Positions 1 to 9,458 of a DNA stretch of 64,000 nucleotides are shown in pieces (positions within the stretch are counted from its first letter, which is position 1; each line of letters opens with the position of its first letter). The notes below the pieces were generated by a model. The model was not told the DNA's origin, ran no database searches, and saw only the letters and a list, made by a program, of their open reading frames with translations. Source of the DNA: Tribonema minus (lineage: Eukaryota > Sar > Xanthophyceae > Tribonematales > Tribonemataceae). The position numbers were made by a program, and so were the translations under genes. The stretch is taken from NCBI GenBank assembly GCA_017506865.1, contig JAFCMP010000379.1, positions 1-64,000 of the forward strand. Reading direction: 5' to 3'.

Positions 1-1
1 A

Positions 2-88
2 ATTGAGGGGGGCCAGAGCCACCACCCCAGAGTTATCAAACACGCGTCTATCTGCTGTGGGGCGCTAGGAGGCGCCATAGCTGGGGTA
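2..88 (+). CDS. Frame-shifted N-terminal piece of the retrotransposon methyltransferase (motif I)
   Basis: Frame 2 is open from the window edge to a TGA at 89-91. It encodes CCGALGGAIAGV, which fits the glycine-rich AdoMet-binding motif I of C5 methyltransferases (DLFCGxGG-like). The following part of that fold, RAGFVTRTVLAVD, is in frame 1 from about position 97. The two halves are therefore separated by a single-base frameshift near 85-95. An intron does not explain it: joining the GTAAGT at 83 to the CAG ending at 107 leads directly into a TAA. Confidence 0.6.
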
Positions 89-90
89 AG

Positions 91-3000
91 TTGACCTCTA
101 GAGCAGGTTTTGTAACACGCACAGTGCTTGCAGTTGACAAGAATGTCAAGGCAATTGAGGCTCTGCATGAAGTTCATCCAGAAGTGCCCACAATGACTGC
201 ATGCATGACTGATGCGAAGGTTGTTGCACGTCTTCTTGACGAGAAACCTGACATCACCACCATCTCCCCGCCCTGCACAGATTTTTCGGCAGAGGGCAAG
301 AAGGTCGAGGGCGAAGCTGCCGAGTGCACGGTCCATGCCGCACGGCTCATCGTGCGGGCCAAGCTTCGGGTGGTGTTGTATGAGAATGTGCCAGGAGTGC
401 TAGTGTCACGCGCGTTTGCACGCGCAGTACGCATTCTCAAGTCGGCGGGTTACATGCTGTACATTGCCAAGTTAAAGGCTTCTGAGTTTGAAGTACCTTG
501 CAGGAGGCAGAGGGTGTACATTGTCATAGTACCAGCAGGGGTGGACTCACGTGAGGCGCTCCAGAGGTTCGGTGCGGTAATGAATACCAAGCGTTTACAC
601 AGCAGACCCACATCTGTTCGCTCTCGCTTGCGCTGCCCCGAACGCACATTCTTCTTGCAACCACGCAGTGCTCAGCACCCTGGTGTTTTGGATGCTGATG
701 GCTTGTTGCCTAGCCCAGTGCGCAGACTGCCTGGTAGGCCCACTGCGAGTTATGTTGCACATGCAAAGGACGCTGGCCCAGTGGCATCTGCCCGCTTGCT
801 GTCGCTTGCGGAAATGGCGGTGCTCATGACGTATTATCATGAATTACCAGCGAGTGCATGCAGTAGTGATGTACGGCGTTACATTGCAGACTTGTTCATC
901 CCAGAGATGGCATTTCACTTGTTCGTGGCAATTGAGGCCTCAGGCCTGTGCACACTGCCAGAACAACAGGTACGTTTGCCGCGTAGGTCAGACTCTACGT
1001 TGAGGCATTCAGTTGACTGCCCGCCCCCATCTTGGTTGGCTGGTCAGAGTGGTTCGCTGGTGCAGGCCGCTACCGCGGTACACGCAGCGCCCACGTCAAG
1101 TGCACACTGCTCAGCAGCAGTGGCGCGTAGCATACATGCAAAGGCGCATGATGCAGGGTATGCAGAGGTACCCATAATTCCGATGCGCAGTGCATGGGAA
1201 GAGCCAGAGGTAGACTTGGCTGTGGTGCAGCCCGGCATGGCTGACATCGTGGAAGTCGATGACTCTGACTCAGGGTCTGACTCTGAGTGGGACTCACAGT
1301 CAGTTATGAGCGTTTGCAGTAGCGCAGACGACATGGACATTGACACAGAAATCAGTGCTCCACCCATTGCGGCCGCAGCGGCACGCAAGAAGCTCGGCGG
1401 CGGTACAGACCCGCGCCTTGCCCCAGGTGAGTTGAAGGCAGCGCTCAGGCGCGCTGGCCTTGATGCTCAGTCTCTAGGCATATTAGACCATGTGCCAGGT
1501 GTCAGCAAGTTAGACACAGCCCCACCAGTGAGTGTGGCAGAGACAATTAAGAATCTCACAGAAGAGATCACAAAACAGAGGGAACCAGTCAAGTTACCTC
1601 ATGTAGGCCTTGCAGTAGGGTCCCCTGAGCCTAGCTCGGTAGAGCGCTCCAAGTCGGAGGCTCCAGTGGAGTACATACGCCCAGTAGCCGGTGTTGTACC
1701 TCCAGGGCAGATGTTTGTGTCCGCGTCGTTACGCGTACAAAGCAACTCTCAGACGCCCAAAGAACTCTATGTGCGCGCCATGGTAGACTGCGGTGCAACC
1801 GTAACCGTCATGGGCAAGCGCATTGCAGACAAGCTCCCCAACAGCTATGTATGTACACCTCAGCAAGGTGACTACACTGAGATCCTCTTGGCAGACGGCA
1901 AGACGTCGCTGCAGATCAGTGGTGTGGTCAATGCATGGCTGCGGTTTAAGAACAAGATGTTCTTGCACAAGTTCTATGTGGTAAACGCACCCATGGACTT
2001 ACTCTTAGGTACGGATTTCTTTGCCCCGCATGGCTCAGTCGTCTCGTATCACGGCGGTAGCCCAGCCTTCTTCCCAGGGGGACTAAAAGGTGTGGCCATA
2101 CGCCCCATGCACGACAAGAATCGCGCAGACAACGCGAACGCGCATGCGGCAGCACTAGCCAGTTGCAAGGGCAATGGCAGCGCTGAGAGCACTGAGGCAC
2201 CAGACAAGCCTCAGCAGTGCTCAGCTAGGATGGCATATAACACTGTACTGGCACCATCGTCGGAGACGATTGTGGAACTCACGCTGCTACCAAAGCCAAA
2301 GCGCGTGCAGCCCTATGAGGCATTGCTCATGCCACAAGAAACAGTAACTACAGAAATGATGAGAGGCAAAGGTGTTAAGGCAAATATCACCGCTCTCACT
2401 GTAAATGCCAGCGGCACGATATACGCTACATTGAGCAACACTTCAATGTACCCGATTTACGTGCGCCGCAACACGTATTGGGGAAAAGTGACTCCAATTA
2501 AGGCTGATGATCTGCTAGAAGTGCAGACAGCTACTCAGCAGGCTCTAGAAGCCAAACTGCTAGTAATAGCGGCCAAAAGGCACTCTGAAAATGCTAAGTT
2601 AGAGGCAGAATTAGCTGCTAGCATAGGCAAGACTGCCAAAGAGGTTGCACAAGAAGTGCAACGGCTGGCAGACCTTAGCCAGCGCCACAATGACCAGCTA
2701 GAAAACTGCACGGATGCAGAGCTGGAGGAAATCCTTGTGAAAGATGGCAGGCTTGCGCCTCATTTGCAAGGAAGGGGGAAAGATGGGGTACTTTCAAAAA
2801 CAAAAGCACTTGACATGCTAAAAAAGCACAGGAATGTCTTTGCTAAGGACCCTAAAAACCCTCGAGTCACTCAGCATTTTGAGATTGATGTTGACACTCA
2901 GACGGCCGAGCCGGTGGCGGACAAGGCACGCCATTGGGCTTTCAAAGAAGCCGAGTACATCATGAAACAGATTCAGATGATGGCAAAGCGCCAACAGATT

Positions 3001-5478
3001 GAGCCATCAGCTAGTGCGTGGGCAAGCAACCCAGTACTAGTGGTTCAAGGCGACAAGATCCGCTTCTGCATAGACTTCAGGAAGTTGAATGCGGTCACGA
3101 AGCGTGATAGTCATGGCTTAGGCAACATGGATGACATGATGCGGGCCGTGCAAGGTGCGAGGATCTTATCTTCGTTAGATCTGGCAGCGGGTTACCATCA
3201 GATCCCGCTGGCCAAGACGGCTAAGGCCAAGACGGCCTTCAGAGCCCCAGACGGCTCGTTGTGGCACTACAAGGTGGCGCCATTCGGGCTAGTGAACTTG
3301 CCAGCGCAGTTCACGAGATTGATGCACCAAGTGCTGGGAGATGCCTTAGGCTCCCACGCGCTAGTGTACATAGATGACGTGTTGGTGTATGGCACGGACA
3401 TCGAGGAGCACATCGAGCAGTTAGATGATGTTCTTGGCCGCATAGGCGCGGCGGGCATGAGTGTATCTCGCCCAAAGTGTCAGCTGTTTCAAGCTGAAGT
3501 CAAGTTCCTAGGCCATATAGTTGGCGCCGCTGGAACAAGACCAGACCCTGACAAGGTCAAGGCCATGCTTGACATGAGCCCCCCACTGAAAGGCGGGGTA
3601 CCAGACAAGCAGTTGGTACAAGTGGTTATGGGAGTGTTTAACTATTACAGGCGATATGTACCCAACTTTGGGGCGATATCAGAGCCTATAGTAGCCCTGA
3701 CCAAGAACAAAGCAGTCATGGTTTGGGGGTCTGCGCAAGAGCGGGCTTTCAAGCGGCTGAAGAGTGCCATGTGCGACAGTCGCATAGTGATGCACCCAGA
3801 TTTCAGTTTGCCTTTCGTATTGTACACCGACGCCTCCAAGACGGCGACGGCAGGTGTGCTTACACAGTTCAGACCTGTAAGTGAGGTCGAAAGGGCAACA
3901 GCGGGACAGCCATATGCTCACACGGGCAGGCGCCGCATAGCTGAAGGCGAGGAGGTCAGAGAAGTAGTCGTTGGCTACTTCAGCAAGCTGAACTCTGAAC
4001 CCGACGCGAAGTTAGGAGCGACGGCAGTAGAGTGTCTGGCAGTAGTGCTGGCGCTCAACCACTTCAGGCCTTACATTTGGGGTAACCCCGTTACAGTGGT
4101 CACAGATGCCGCTGCGCTCAGGTGGCTGTTGACGTTACAAGACTACAACGGCAAGCTACTAAGATGGGCCATGCGCATACAGGAGTATGACGTTACCATT
4201 CAGCACAGGCCTGGCAAAAGGAATGCCAATGCTGATGCCCCATCCAGGCTGCCACAGCAGGCAGAGTTAGATGCTGAGCGCTCTACGGAGCCAGCAGACG
4301 AACAGTGGCCAGACGCAGTCCCGAGCATGGACGCACCGCCGTCAGGTGTGCGCTTTGCGGACGAGGCCACGAGAACGCACAAAGTGGCCGACGTGAACAG
4401 CTGTCGTGGGTACACGGCGGACGCACGTTACGGGCCAGCGTTCAAGTTCAACGAGGCCGTCGCCATATCAGGCGCGGTGGCCGCTAGGTTAGCCGCTCTG
4501 ACAGCTGTGGAGCTGGCACAGTTGTTGGACAGAAGGCTAGATGACTCCACGGTGGAGGAAGCTGAGGTTGATGAAGTTGAGATCAACACAGCGTATGCAG
4601 AGCCAGTCAATAAGTACACCGGCTCGTGGGAGCATTCCCAAGCGCAGCGACTCTTAAGGCAGATCGCATGCGACAGGCGACGCAGCATCAGCTCAAAGAG
4701 GGCCAAGTGCAGCGTCACCACGGCTCAGCCGGCGGCAGACTCATTGGAAGAAGGAGAGATTCCAGAGGTAGAAGCTGCTGCTGATGCAGATGAGGCAGAC
4801 GAGCCACCGGATGGCGAAGCTGTTTTAGGCAAGCGCAAGAAGACGCTGCCAAGGCCAGAAGTAGTGCAGTTGCTGAAACGGGTGGCCGAGGGAGACTCGC
4901 CTGCCACGCCAGCAATGCTCAGCAGAGCCGCATTTCTTGAAGTTCAGAAAGCGGACGGTTTCTGTCAAGCAGTGAGCAAGATGCTCATTGAGGGTGACAT
5001 ACCCGAAGGCGCGGAGCTAGCCGCTCACGTCTTAGCACAGAGAGAGCAGTATACCATCGAGGAAGATGGCCTCTTAGTGCACAGTTCAACGAGCCACCCC
5101 AAGAGAGGTATGGTGTTGTTGCAGTGGGTCGTGCCAGTGGTGCTACGAACCCTAGTCATGCGTCTAGGGCATGATGACGCAAGCGCTATGCATTGCGGCA
5201 TAGGCGCTACGCACACGCGTATATTCGAGAGGTATTTCTGGCCTGGTATGGGCGCGGACATACGAACGTACGTGCAGAGCTGCATGACATGCCTCGAGCG
5301 CAAACGCGCCAGCTCCACTCAGTACAGACAGTGGTTAGCTGAGCCCGTGCGTATGTGGCAGCGGCTCAACATAGATATCACAGAGCCTGGTATACAGTCC
5401 ACGGCAGGGCACAGATATGTCCTGACCATAGTGGAAGCAAGGTCCGGCTTCGTGTGGCTCTCGGCCATGCACGGCTAG
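91..5478 (+). CDS. Retrotransposon polyprotein, first part: methyltransferase, protease, RT, RNase H, integrase N-terminus
   Basis: The frame is open from position 7 and has no good ATG; residue numbers here count from the TTG at 91. The methyltransferase spans about residues 1-285: catalytic SPPC (Cys62), ENV (98-100), CRRQRVYIV (motif VIII) and RLLSLAEMAVLM (motif IX-like). An acidic Asp/Ser/Glu tract follows near residues 385-420. The protease has DCGAT at Asp566, where DSG or DTG is usual, and LLLGTDFF as its second motif. The reverse transcriptase has IRFCIDFRKLN and YIDD at about 1093. RNase H shows LYTDAS and VVTDAAALRWLL. The integrase has its H-H-C-C finger and the first catalytic Asp (LNIDIT) before the TAG at 5476. 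The long region near residues 1390-1600 is acidic and unassigned. Confidence 0.9.
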   Translation: MTSRAGFVTRTVLAVDKNVKAIEALHEVHPEVPTMTACMTDAKVVARLLDEKPDITTISPPCTDFSAEGKKVEGEAAECTVHAARLIVRAKLRVVLYENVPGVLVSRAFARAVRILKSAGYMLYIAKLKASEFEVPCRRQRVYIVIVPAGVDSREALQRFGAVMNTKRLHSRPTSVRSRLRCPERTFFLQPRSAQHPGVLDADGLLPSPVRRLPGRPTASYVAHAKDAGPVASARLLSLAEMAVLMTYYHELPASACSSDVRRYIADLFIPEMAFHLFVAIEASGLCTLPEQQVRLPRRSDSTLRHSVDCPPPSWLAGQSGSLVQAATAVHAAPTSSAHCSAAVARSIHAKAHDAGYAEVPIIPMRSAWEEPEVDLAVVQPGMADIVEVDDSDSGSDSEWDSQSVMSVCSSADDMDIDTEISAPPIAAAAARKKLGGGTDPRLAPGELKAALRRAGLDAQSLGILDHVPGVSKLDTAPPVSVAETIKNLTEEITKQREPVKLPHVGLAVGSPEPSSVERSKSEAPVEYIRPVAGVVPPGQMFVSASLRVQSNSQTPKELYVRAMVDCGATVTVMGKRIADKLPNSYVCTPQQGDYTEILLADGKTSLQISGVVNAWLRFKNKMFLHKFYVVNAPMDLLLGTDFFAPHGSVVSYHGGSPAFFPGGLKGVAIRPMHDKNRADNANAHAAALASCKGNGSAESTEAPDKPQQCSARMAYNTVLAPSSETIVELTLLPKPKRVQPYEALLMPQETVTTEMMRGKGVKANITALTVNASGTIYATLSNTSMYPIYVRRNTYWGKVTPIKADDLLEVQTATQQALEAKLLVIAAKRHSENAKLEAELAASIGKTAKEVAQEVQRLADLSQRHNDQLENCTDAELEEILVKDGRLAPHLQGRGKDGVLSKTKALDMLKKHRNVFAKDPKNPRVTQHFEIDVDTQTAEPVADKARHWAFKEAEYIMKQIQMMAKRQQIEPSASAWASNPVLVVQGDKIRFCIDFRKLNAVTKRDSHGLGNMDDMMRAVQGARILSSLDLAAGYHQIPLAKTAKAKTAFRAPDGSLWHYKVAPFGLVNLPAQFTRLMHQVLGDALGSHALVYIDDVLVYGTDIEEHIEQLDDVLGRIGAAGMSVSRPKCQLFQAEVKFLGHIVGAAGTRPDPDKVKAMLDMSPPLKGGVPDKQLVQVVMGVFNYYRRYVPNFGAISEPIVALTKNKAVMVWGSAQERAFKRLKSAMCDSRIVMHPDFSLPFVLYTDASKTATAGVLTQFRPVSEVERATAGQPYAHTGRRRIAEGEEVREVVVGYFSKLNSEPDAKLGATAVECLAVVLALNHFRPYIWGNPVTVVTDAAALRWLLTLQDYNGKLLRWAMRIQEYDVTIQHRPGKRNANADAPSRLPQQAELDAERSTEPADEQWPDAVPSMDAPPSGVRFADEATRTHKVADVNSCRGYTADARYGPAFKFNEAVAISGAVAARLAALTAVELAQLLDRRLDDSTVEEAEVDEVEINTAYAEPVNKYTGSWEHSQAQRLLRQIACDRRRSISSKRAKCSVTTAQPAADSLEEGEIPEVEAAADADEADEPPDGEAVLGKRKKTLPRPEVVQLLKRVAEGDSPATPAMLSRAAFLEVQKADGFCQAVSKMLIEGDIPEGAELAAHVLAQREQYTIEEDGLLVHSSTSHPKRGMVLLQWVVPVVLRTLVMRLGHDDASAMHCGIGATHTRIFERYFWPGMGADIRTYVQSCMTCLERKRASSTQYRQWLAEPVRMWQRLNIDITEPGIQSTAGHRYVLTIVEARSGFVWLSAMHG

Positions 5479-5505
5479 GGAACGCACGATGTTACCCCGC
5501 ACCTC

Positions 5506-7134
5506 ATGACAGTGTTCCTTGAGATTGGCGCGCTAGTGGAGGAGCTGTGCTCTGACAAGGGCAAGGTCTTCCTAGGCAATGTGGTCACAGACCTTTGCAA
5601 AGCGTTCAAAGTGAAACGCATAGAAACCAGTGCCTACCACCCCCAGACCAATGGTGTGGCGGAGCACGCAAATGGTCGTGCCAAGAAGGCACTAGCATCC
5701 TGGGTCAGCGCTCAACAGACCAACTGGCACGAGGGCTTAGAGCTTGTGCAGTTCGTGCTGAGGACAACGCCCAGAGGTGAAACAGGTTTAACACCCTTTT
5801 TCTGTGTGTACGGTCGGGAAGCTTCACTGCCACATGATGCATTTATGCACGAGGATGGCAGCAGGAAGTTGGACCTACACGAAGAGATTGAGCACAAGTT
5901 AGATATGCTTGAGCTTGCAGACAAAGTGGTGTCAAAGGCGCTGCAAGTGCGCGCCCAGAAGATCACCAAGCGCAATGAAGCTATTAAGCGCGCGGTGAAG
6001 TTCGCCGTCGGTGACTATGTCATGATACGGCTACCCAGGCAAAGAGACAGGTCGGCTGCTCTTGATGCCAGGTATGTGGGGCCTTGGCAGATCGAGGCTC
6101 GCACAGGCGAATCAGGCCTCTCATTCATCTGCAGGATGATGGGCAGAAGAGTTAGACACACCACAGCTCATGTTGAGAACATGAAGCCCTTCCACATGAG
6201 GCCTAGTGCCATGTTGGAGCCAGGTGTGCACGCCATGCTGAGCCCCCGACAAGTGGAGGAGCTAGCAGATGGTGAGAAGTTATACAGAGTTCTGGACCGC
6301 CAAGCGGGCCTCAATGGCTCGTGGCAGTACAAATGGCAGTCCATAGATGGCAAGTCACATGCGTGGGTGTCAGAGGATGACATGCTGCAAGAAGTGACGC
6401 CATGGACCTTAGACGCTTTTCACGCGCTCTATGAGCTGCGCAACGAAGGAAGGTTGCCGGCATATGCCATCAGGCCCACACCTAAGGAGGATGCTGGCAT
6501 GCGCCGAGAGAGCGCGCTGCAACTCTATCCCATCGGCACGGCGCTGGTCAGGGAGCACAGAACGGTAGTGGGCGGCCCGATCACTTACGTGTGGGGGGCC
6601 GTTAAGAACTTTGTGTCACCATACTGGAGGATCAGATATGAGGATGGTGAGTGGGAACAGATGACCCGTACACAGGTCAAGTCTGCCATACAGTTGGCAG
6701 AGGCAGTGCGTGACAAAGCCAAGAAGTTGCAGGCGCAAAGCGCGCCGGACAGCGTGAGTAGTGCAAGTCCCAACTCTCAGGTCACGCGAGGTCTGCCATC
6801 TTCCCAAACTAGTTCTGAGGCAAGCTCAGCCCAAGATTCTGCTCGGCCGCAGATCTCGCTGGTAAGGCTGCCCAAACTGCCATCTGATTTCGGATCAGAC
6901 TTTGAGGGTGAAGTGATCTGGTATCACTTTCCAACAGGCTGGAGCCGCGGCGTCCTGGGTGAGTTTTACCCCGCCAGGTCGCAGTTCACGTTTGATGTAC
7001 TATTCGACGGTGAGAAGACTGTCAGGCGTATGCGCTTACGTCCGGGTGACTACCGCACGCCAAAAGACAGCCCATACTCATCATGGAACGTGCTCGCCGC
7101 TGGCAGTATATCCTCAGAGGAGAGTGCGAAGTAG
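5506..7134 (+). CDS. Retrotransposon polyprotein, second part: integrase core C-half, chromodomain-like and two Tudor-like modules
   Basis: This continues the upstream frame after the TAG at 5476-5478; the ATG at 5506 is simply the first Met. It holds the second and third integrase catalytic residues (Asp in ELCSDKGKVF, Glu in TNGVAEHANGR), so the DDE triad is split by the stop. Around 6271-6390 the protein reads like a chromodomain (YRVLDRQ, then QYKWQS, then AWVSEDDML). Two later stretches, about 6526-6690 (YWRIRYEDGEWEQM) and 6895-7060 (FTFDVLFDGEKTVRRM), resemble Tudor/royal-family barrels. Chromodomains on gypsy integrases are known to steer insertion to marked chromatin. The Tudor-like calls are my pattern reading and need a profile search. 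Confidence 0.85.
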   Translation: MTVFLEIGALVEELCSDKGKVFLGNVVTDLCKAFKVKRIETSAYHPQTNGVAEHANGRAKKALASWVSAQQTNWHEGLELVQFVLRTTPRGETGLTPFFCVYGREASLPHDAFMHEDGSRKLDLHEEIEHKLDMLELADKVVSKALQVRAQKITKRNEAIKRAVKFAVGDYVMIRLPRQRDRSAALDARYVGPWQIEARTGESGLSFICRMMGRRVRHTTAHVENMKPFHMRPSAMLEPGVHAMLSPRQVEELADGEKLYRVLDRQAGLNGSWQYKWQSIDGKSHAWVSEDDMLQEVTPWTLDAFHALYELRNEGRLPAYAIRPTPKEDAGMRRESALQLYPIGTALVREHRTVVGGPITYVWGAVKNFVSPYWRIRYEDGEWEQMTRTQVKSAIQLAEAVRDKAKKLQAQSAPDSVSSASPNSQVTRGLPSSQTSSEASSAQDSARPQISLVRLPKLPSDFGSDFEGEVIWYHFPTGWSRGVLGEFYPARSQFTFDVLFDGEKTVRRMRLRPGDYRTPKDSPYSSWNVLAAGSISSEESAK

Positions 7135-7362
7135 TTGTGGGGACTCAAGTTGAGTCAAAGCTGAGGCCGGCGACTCCCTTTTCCTGCAGAGAGGATTTCC
7201 CTGACTAGCAGGTTTGCCTCCCAGGTTTTTAATGGGGTTTCCAACCAGTTCTATATTGGCCTCCATGCTTAGTAGTGCACTTAGTGCGAGCATGCTGCAA
7301 CTACACTAGGGACCGCGATCTGCTGCTTCGAGTTCAAGTCCGCATCGAGGGCGATGCTCAGC

Positions 7363-7374
7363 AAAGAAGGGGGA
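7363..7374 (+). other. Polypurine tract candidate
   Basis: AAAGAAGGGGGA is an all-purine run about 230 bases after the last retrotransposon codon and two bases before the putative LTR start. This is the expected place for the plus-strand primer of reverse transcription. Confidence 0.5.
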
Positions 7375-7376
7375 TC

Positions 7377-7772
7377 TGATACGGCTTGGGGGTGTATTCA
7401 GACAGTTACAGGCAGTTACACCTCACAGGTTGGCACAGGTCTCAGTAGACCTGTGTAGTCGGTGTAGACCTTGACATGTGATTGAGAGCTGGCCTGACCT
7501 TAGTTGAAGGCAGGTGCAACTAGTTGGGTCACATGCCAAAGGGCACATCAAAGTAGCATGCACAGCATCAGAACCTCCCCTGCAAGCAGCAAGCCCGAAC
7601 CTTGCTGTGCCAGCATTCGTCCAGCCCCAAGCCTTCCGTCTCTCAGCAGCAGAATAAAATATCCGGTAAGCGCATCGCGTTTCCTTTCGCATAACATTTC
7701 ATTTGAGTTCTCTGAAGCGTGTCTACTTGTTTTGCTCTTCCAGCTTGCTTGTTTGCATTCATGACAGCATCA
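7377..7772 (+). repeat. Putative 3' LTR of the retrotransposon
   Basis: The segment starts TGAT and ends ATCA, giving a short inverted terminus of the TG...CA type, directly after the purine tract. It contains AATAAA at 7653-7658, a possible polyadenylation signal. The 5' LTR is not in the window, so the limits rest only on these local signals and could be wrong by tens of bases. Confidence 0.4.
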
Positions 7773-9458
7773 CAAGGTAAGCCGCTTCAAAAATGTGCTT
7801 GAGGGTCAAGCACCATACTTGGCCTCAAATCTTTGCTGCTGTGCTTTTGCGTGTGCACCTCATGGCGCCTGTCGTGCCCTCATGTCCCGATTGGGTGCGC
7901 AACATGGGTCACAGTGCTGAGTGCTTTGCCGCTGGCTTAAGAATCGGCTGCCGCATTGCAATGATCGCTTCTGTCCGCTTCTCGGCAGCCACCACGGTAG
8001 GGGCTCCACGCAGCAGTTGGGAAGACGGCACGTCGGCCCCTTGCTAAGCGTTGTAGAGCCATTAGAGGCCAGATCAGAGGACATTGCTGGCCCTCCCTGC
8101 GATGTTGGCGCGGCAGGCGCACTCAAAGACGCCTTCAAAGATTTGAATGTGTCATATCTCTCTCTTGACTTTGGTGCATCTCAGCCACTCTCTGCAGGTA
8201 GTATGTGGCATGTAGAAACTGAGCAATGGCCGCAGGGGCACAGTTGCATGTCTTGAACAAATGTCACTCTTGCGCAGAACGCATTTTTTTCAACGGGGCT
8301 CACGGCAACCATAATTGTCAGTACAGCATGCAGACAGTGCTTTTCCCCCATCATCTGCAGCACGCTCTGGTACCAGCACTGTGTGTATGCTGAGTGTCCA
8401 TGTGCAGTGCATGGTTGTACAGCACATCTGCTGCAGGAATAAGCGACACTGCATGCAGCTCTGCGTCCATTGGTTTATGGCACTTGGGGCACCGCGCGTC
8501 ACGGGGGCGGGGCGCTCTACGCCCAGGTAGTGCCACAGCGTCACGCGGAATTATGGCGGCAACTGGTCTCCGCTGGGTCAGTGCTCAGCAATTGTGCCAA
8601 GACCCATGCCCCCCTTAGAGGCGCCGCTGCGCCACGCCGCGACTGCTTCCAACGCATTTGCTGCTTCAGGCCGGCGCAGCTGCGTGGCGGCGAGCGCTGC
8701 GTCTAGCACCCGCGATAGTCGCTCCGCTTGACGCCGCGGCAGCACGGCGGCCGGGGGCTGAGCGCTTGGCTCCGCGCGAGTCCGTTCCCTTTCGCTGCCC
8801 GTTGCAGCAGATCGCGCAGCGCCCGCCATGCACCGTTGTCCTGGCACCAGTCCCGGTACTAAACTGAGGGCAGGAGCAGTGCAAGGGCCGCCGCGGGGAC
8901 GTCGCAGCCGCTGCGCTGCTGCTGCAGGCAGGGTTAGCTATATAGTTGAAGTTCATTGTGGCGCTCTGGGTGTAGACGCCCCCTGCAAAACCTCAGAAAT
9001 GGAAGCCTGTCAGTGCACACTCGACATACGATTATCACGGTGGTGACCACACCTTTATCCTGCTCAGCGCTCAGGTTGTCCGGAACTCCTCCAGGGTCAA
9101 TAAACGGGCGGAGCGCTCGCGCTGGCCGAAAGCGGAGTCGTACAACTGGCGCGGCGGCGAGGATTATCGCCGCCTGCATTTTTTGCGCGAACGTCGACTG
9201 CAGATCTGTCTGCGCCTGGTCTGCCTTTGTTTGCCATATACAGACTGTGGCAAGCTGGCCAGATCTTCACACCATCGCTTCCGCATTTTTTGCCAAGCAA
9301 AAGAACAGTCTTGACGAGGAACTGGAACTGTAAACTCGAACTCCGCAAAACGTGTGCAAACCTGGACAAGGACCCGGAAAGCACGTCGCGTTGGCACTCC
9401 GGCTGGCGTGATTGTGTCAACCAGCAGAGTTGGGCCAGAAGGCCTGTCGGTAGCGGCA
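7773..9458 (+). other. Intergenic region upstream of the ABC transporter
   Basis: No gene is convincingly visible. Short open frames exist, for example 7921-8256 plus and 8351-8536 minus (the latter with a CPKC motif), but none has a recognisable domain. The last 900 bases are GC-rich. The promoter and 5'UTR of the transporter should lie here; I see no clear TATA box. Confidence 0.4.

Larger units (their letters stand above)
1..7772 (+). mobile_element. Ty3/gypsy-type LTR retrotransposon encoding a cytosine-5 DNA methyltransferase, 5' end outside the window
   Basis: The order of domains read along the plus strand is C5 methyltransferase, acidic linker, retropepsin-like protease, reverse transcriptase, RNase H, HHCC zinc finger, DDE integrase, chromodomain-like module and two Tudor-like modules. 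Reverse transcriptase before integrase is the gypsy order. A purine tract (7363-7374) and a putative 3' LTR (7377-7772) follow. No 5' LTR, primer binding site or gag domain is in the window, so these lie upstream or are lost. The copy is not intact: the methyltransferase start is in another frame, and a TAG codon at 5476-5478 splits the integrase. The few lesions suggest a fairly young insertion. Confidence 0.9.

Noticed and set aside
83..107. A short intron (GTAAGT to CAG) in the methyltransferase
   Set aside because: The spliced frame meets a TAA at once; a one-base shift explains the data better.
5476..5478. TAG as a reassigned sense codon
   Set aside because: Other genes in the window end with TAG at the expected place, and no other in-frame TAG interrupts a conserved domain.
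7310..7360. tRNA-like TTCGAGTTCAAGTCC string
   Set aside because: No acceptor stem, D arm or anticodon arm can be built around it.
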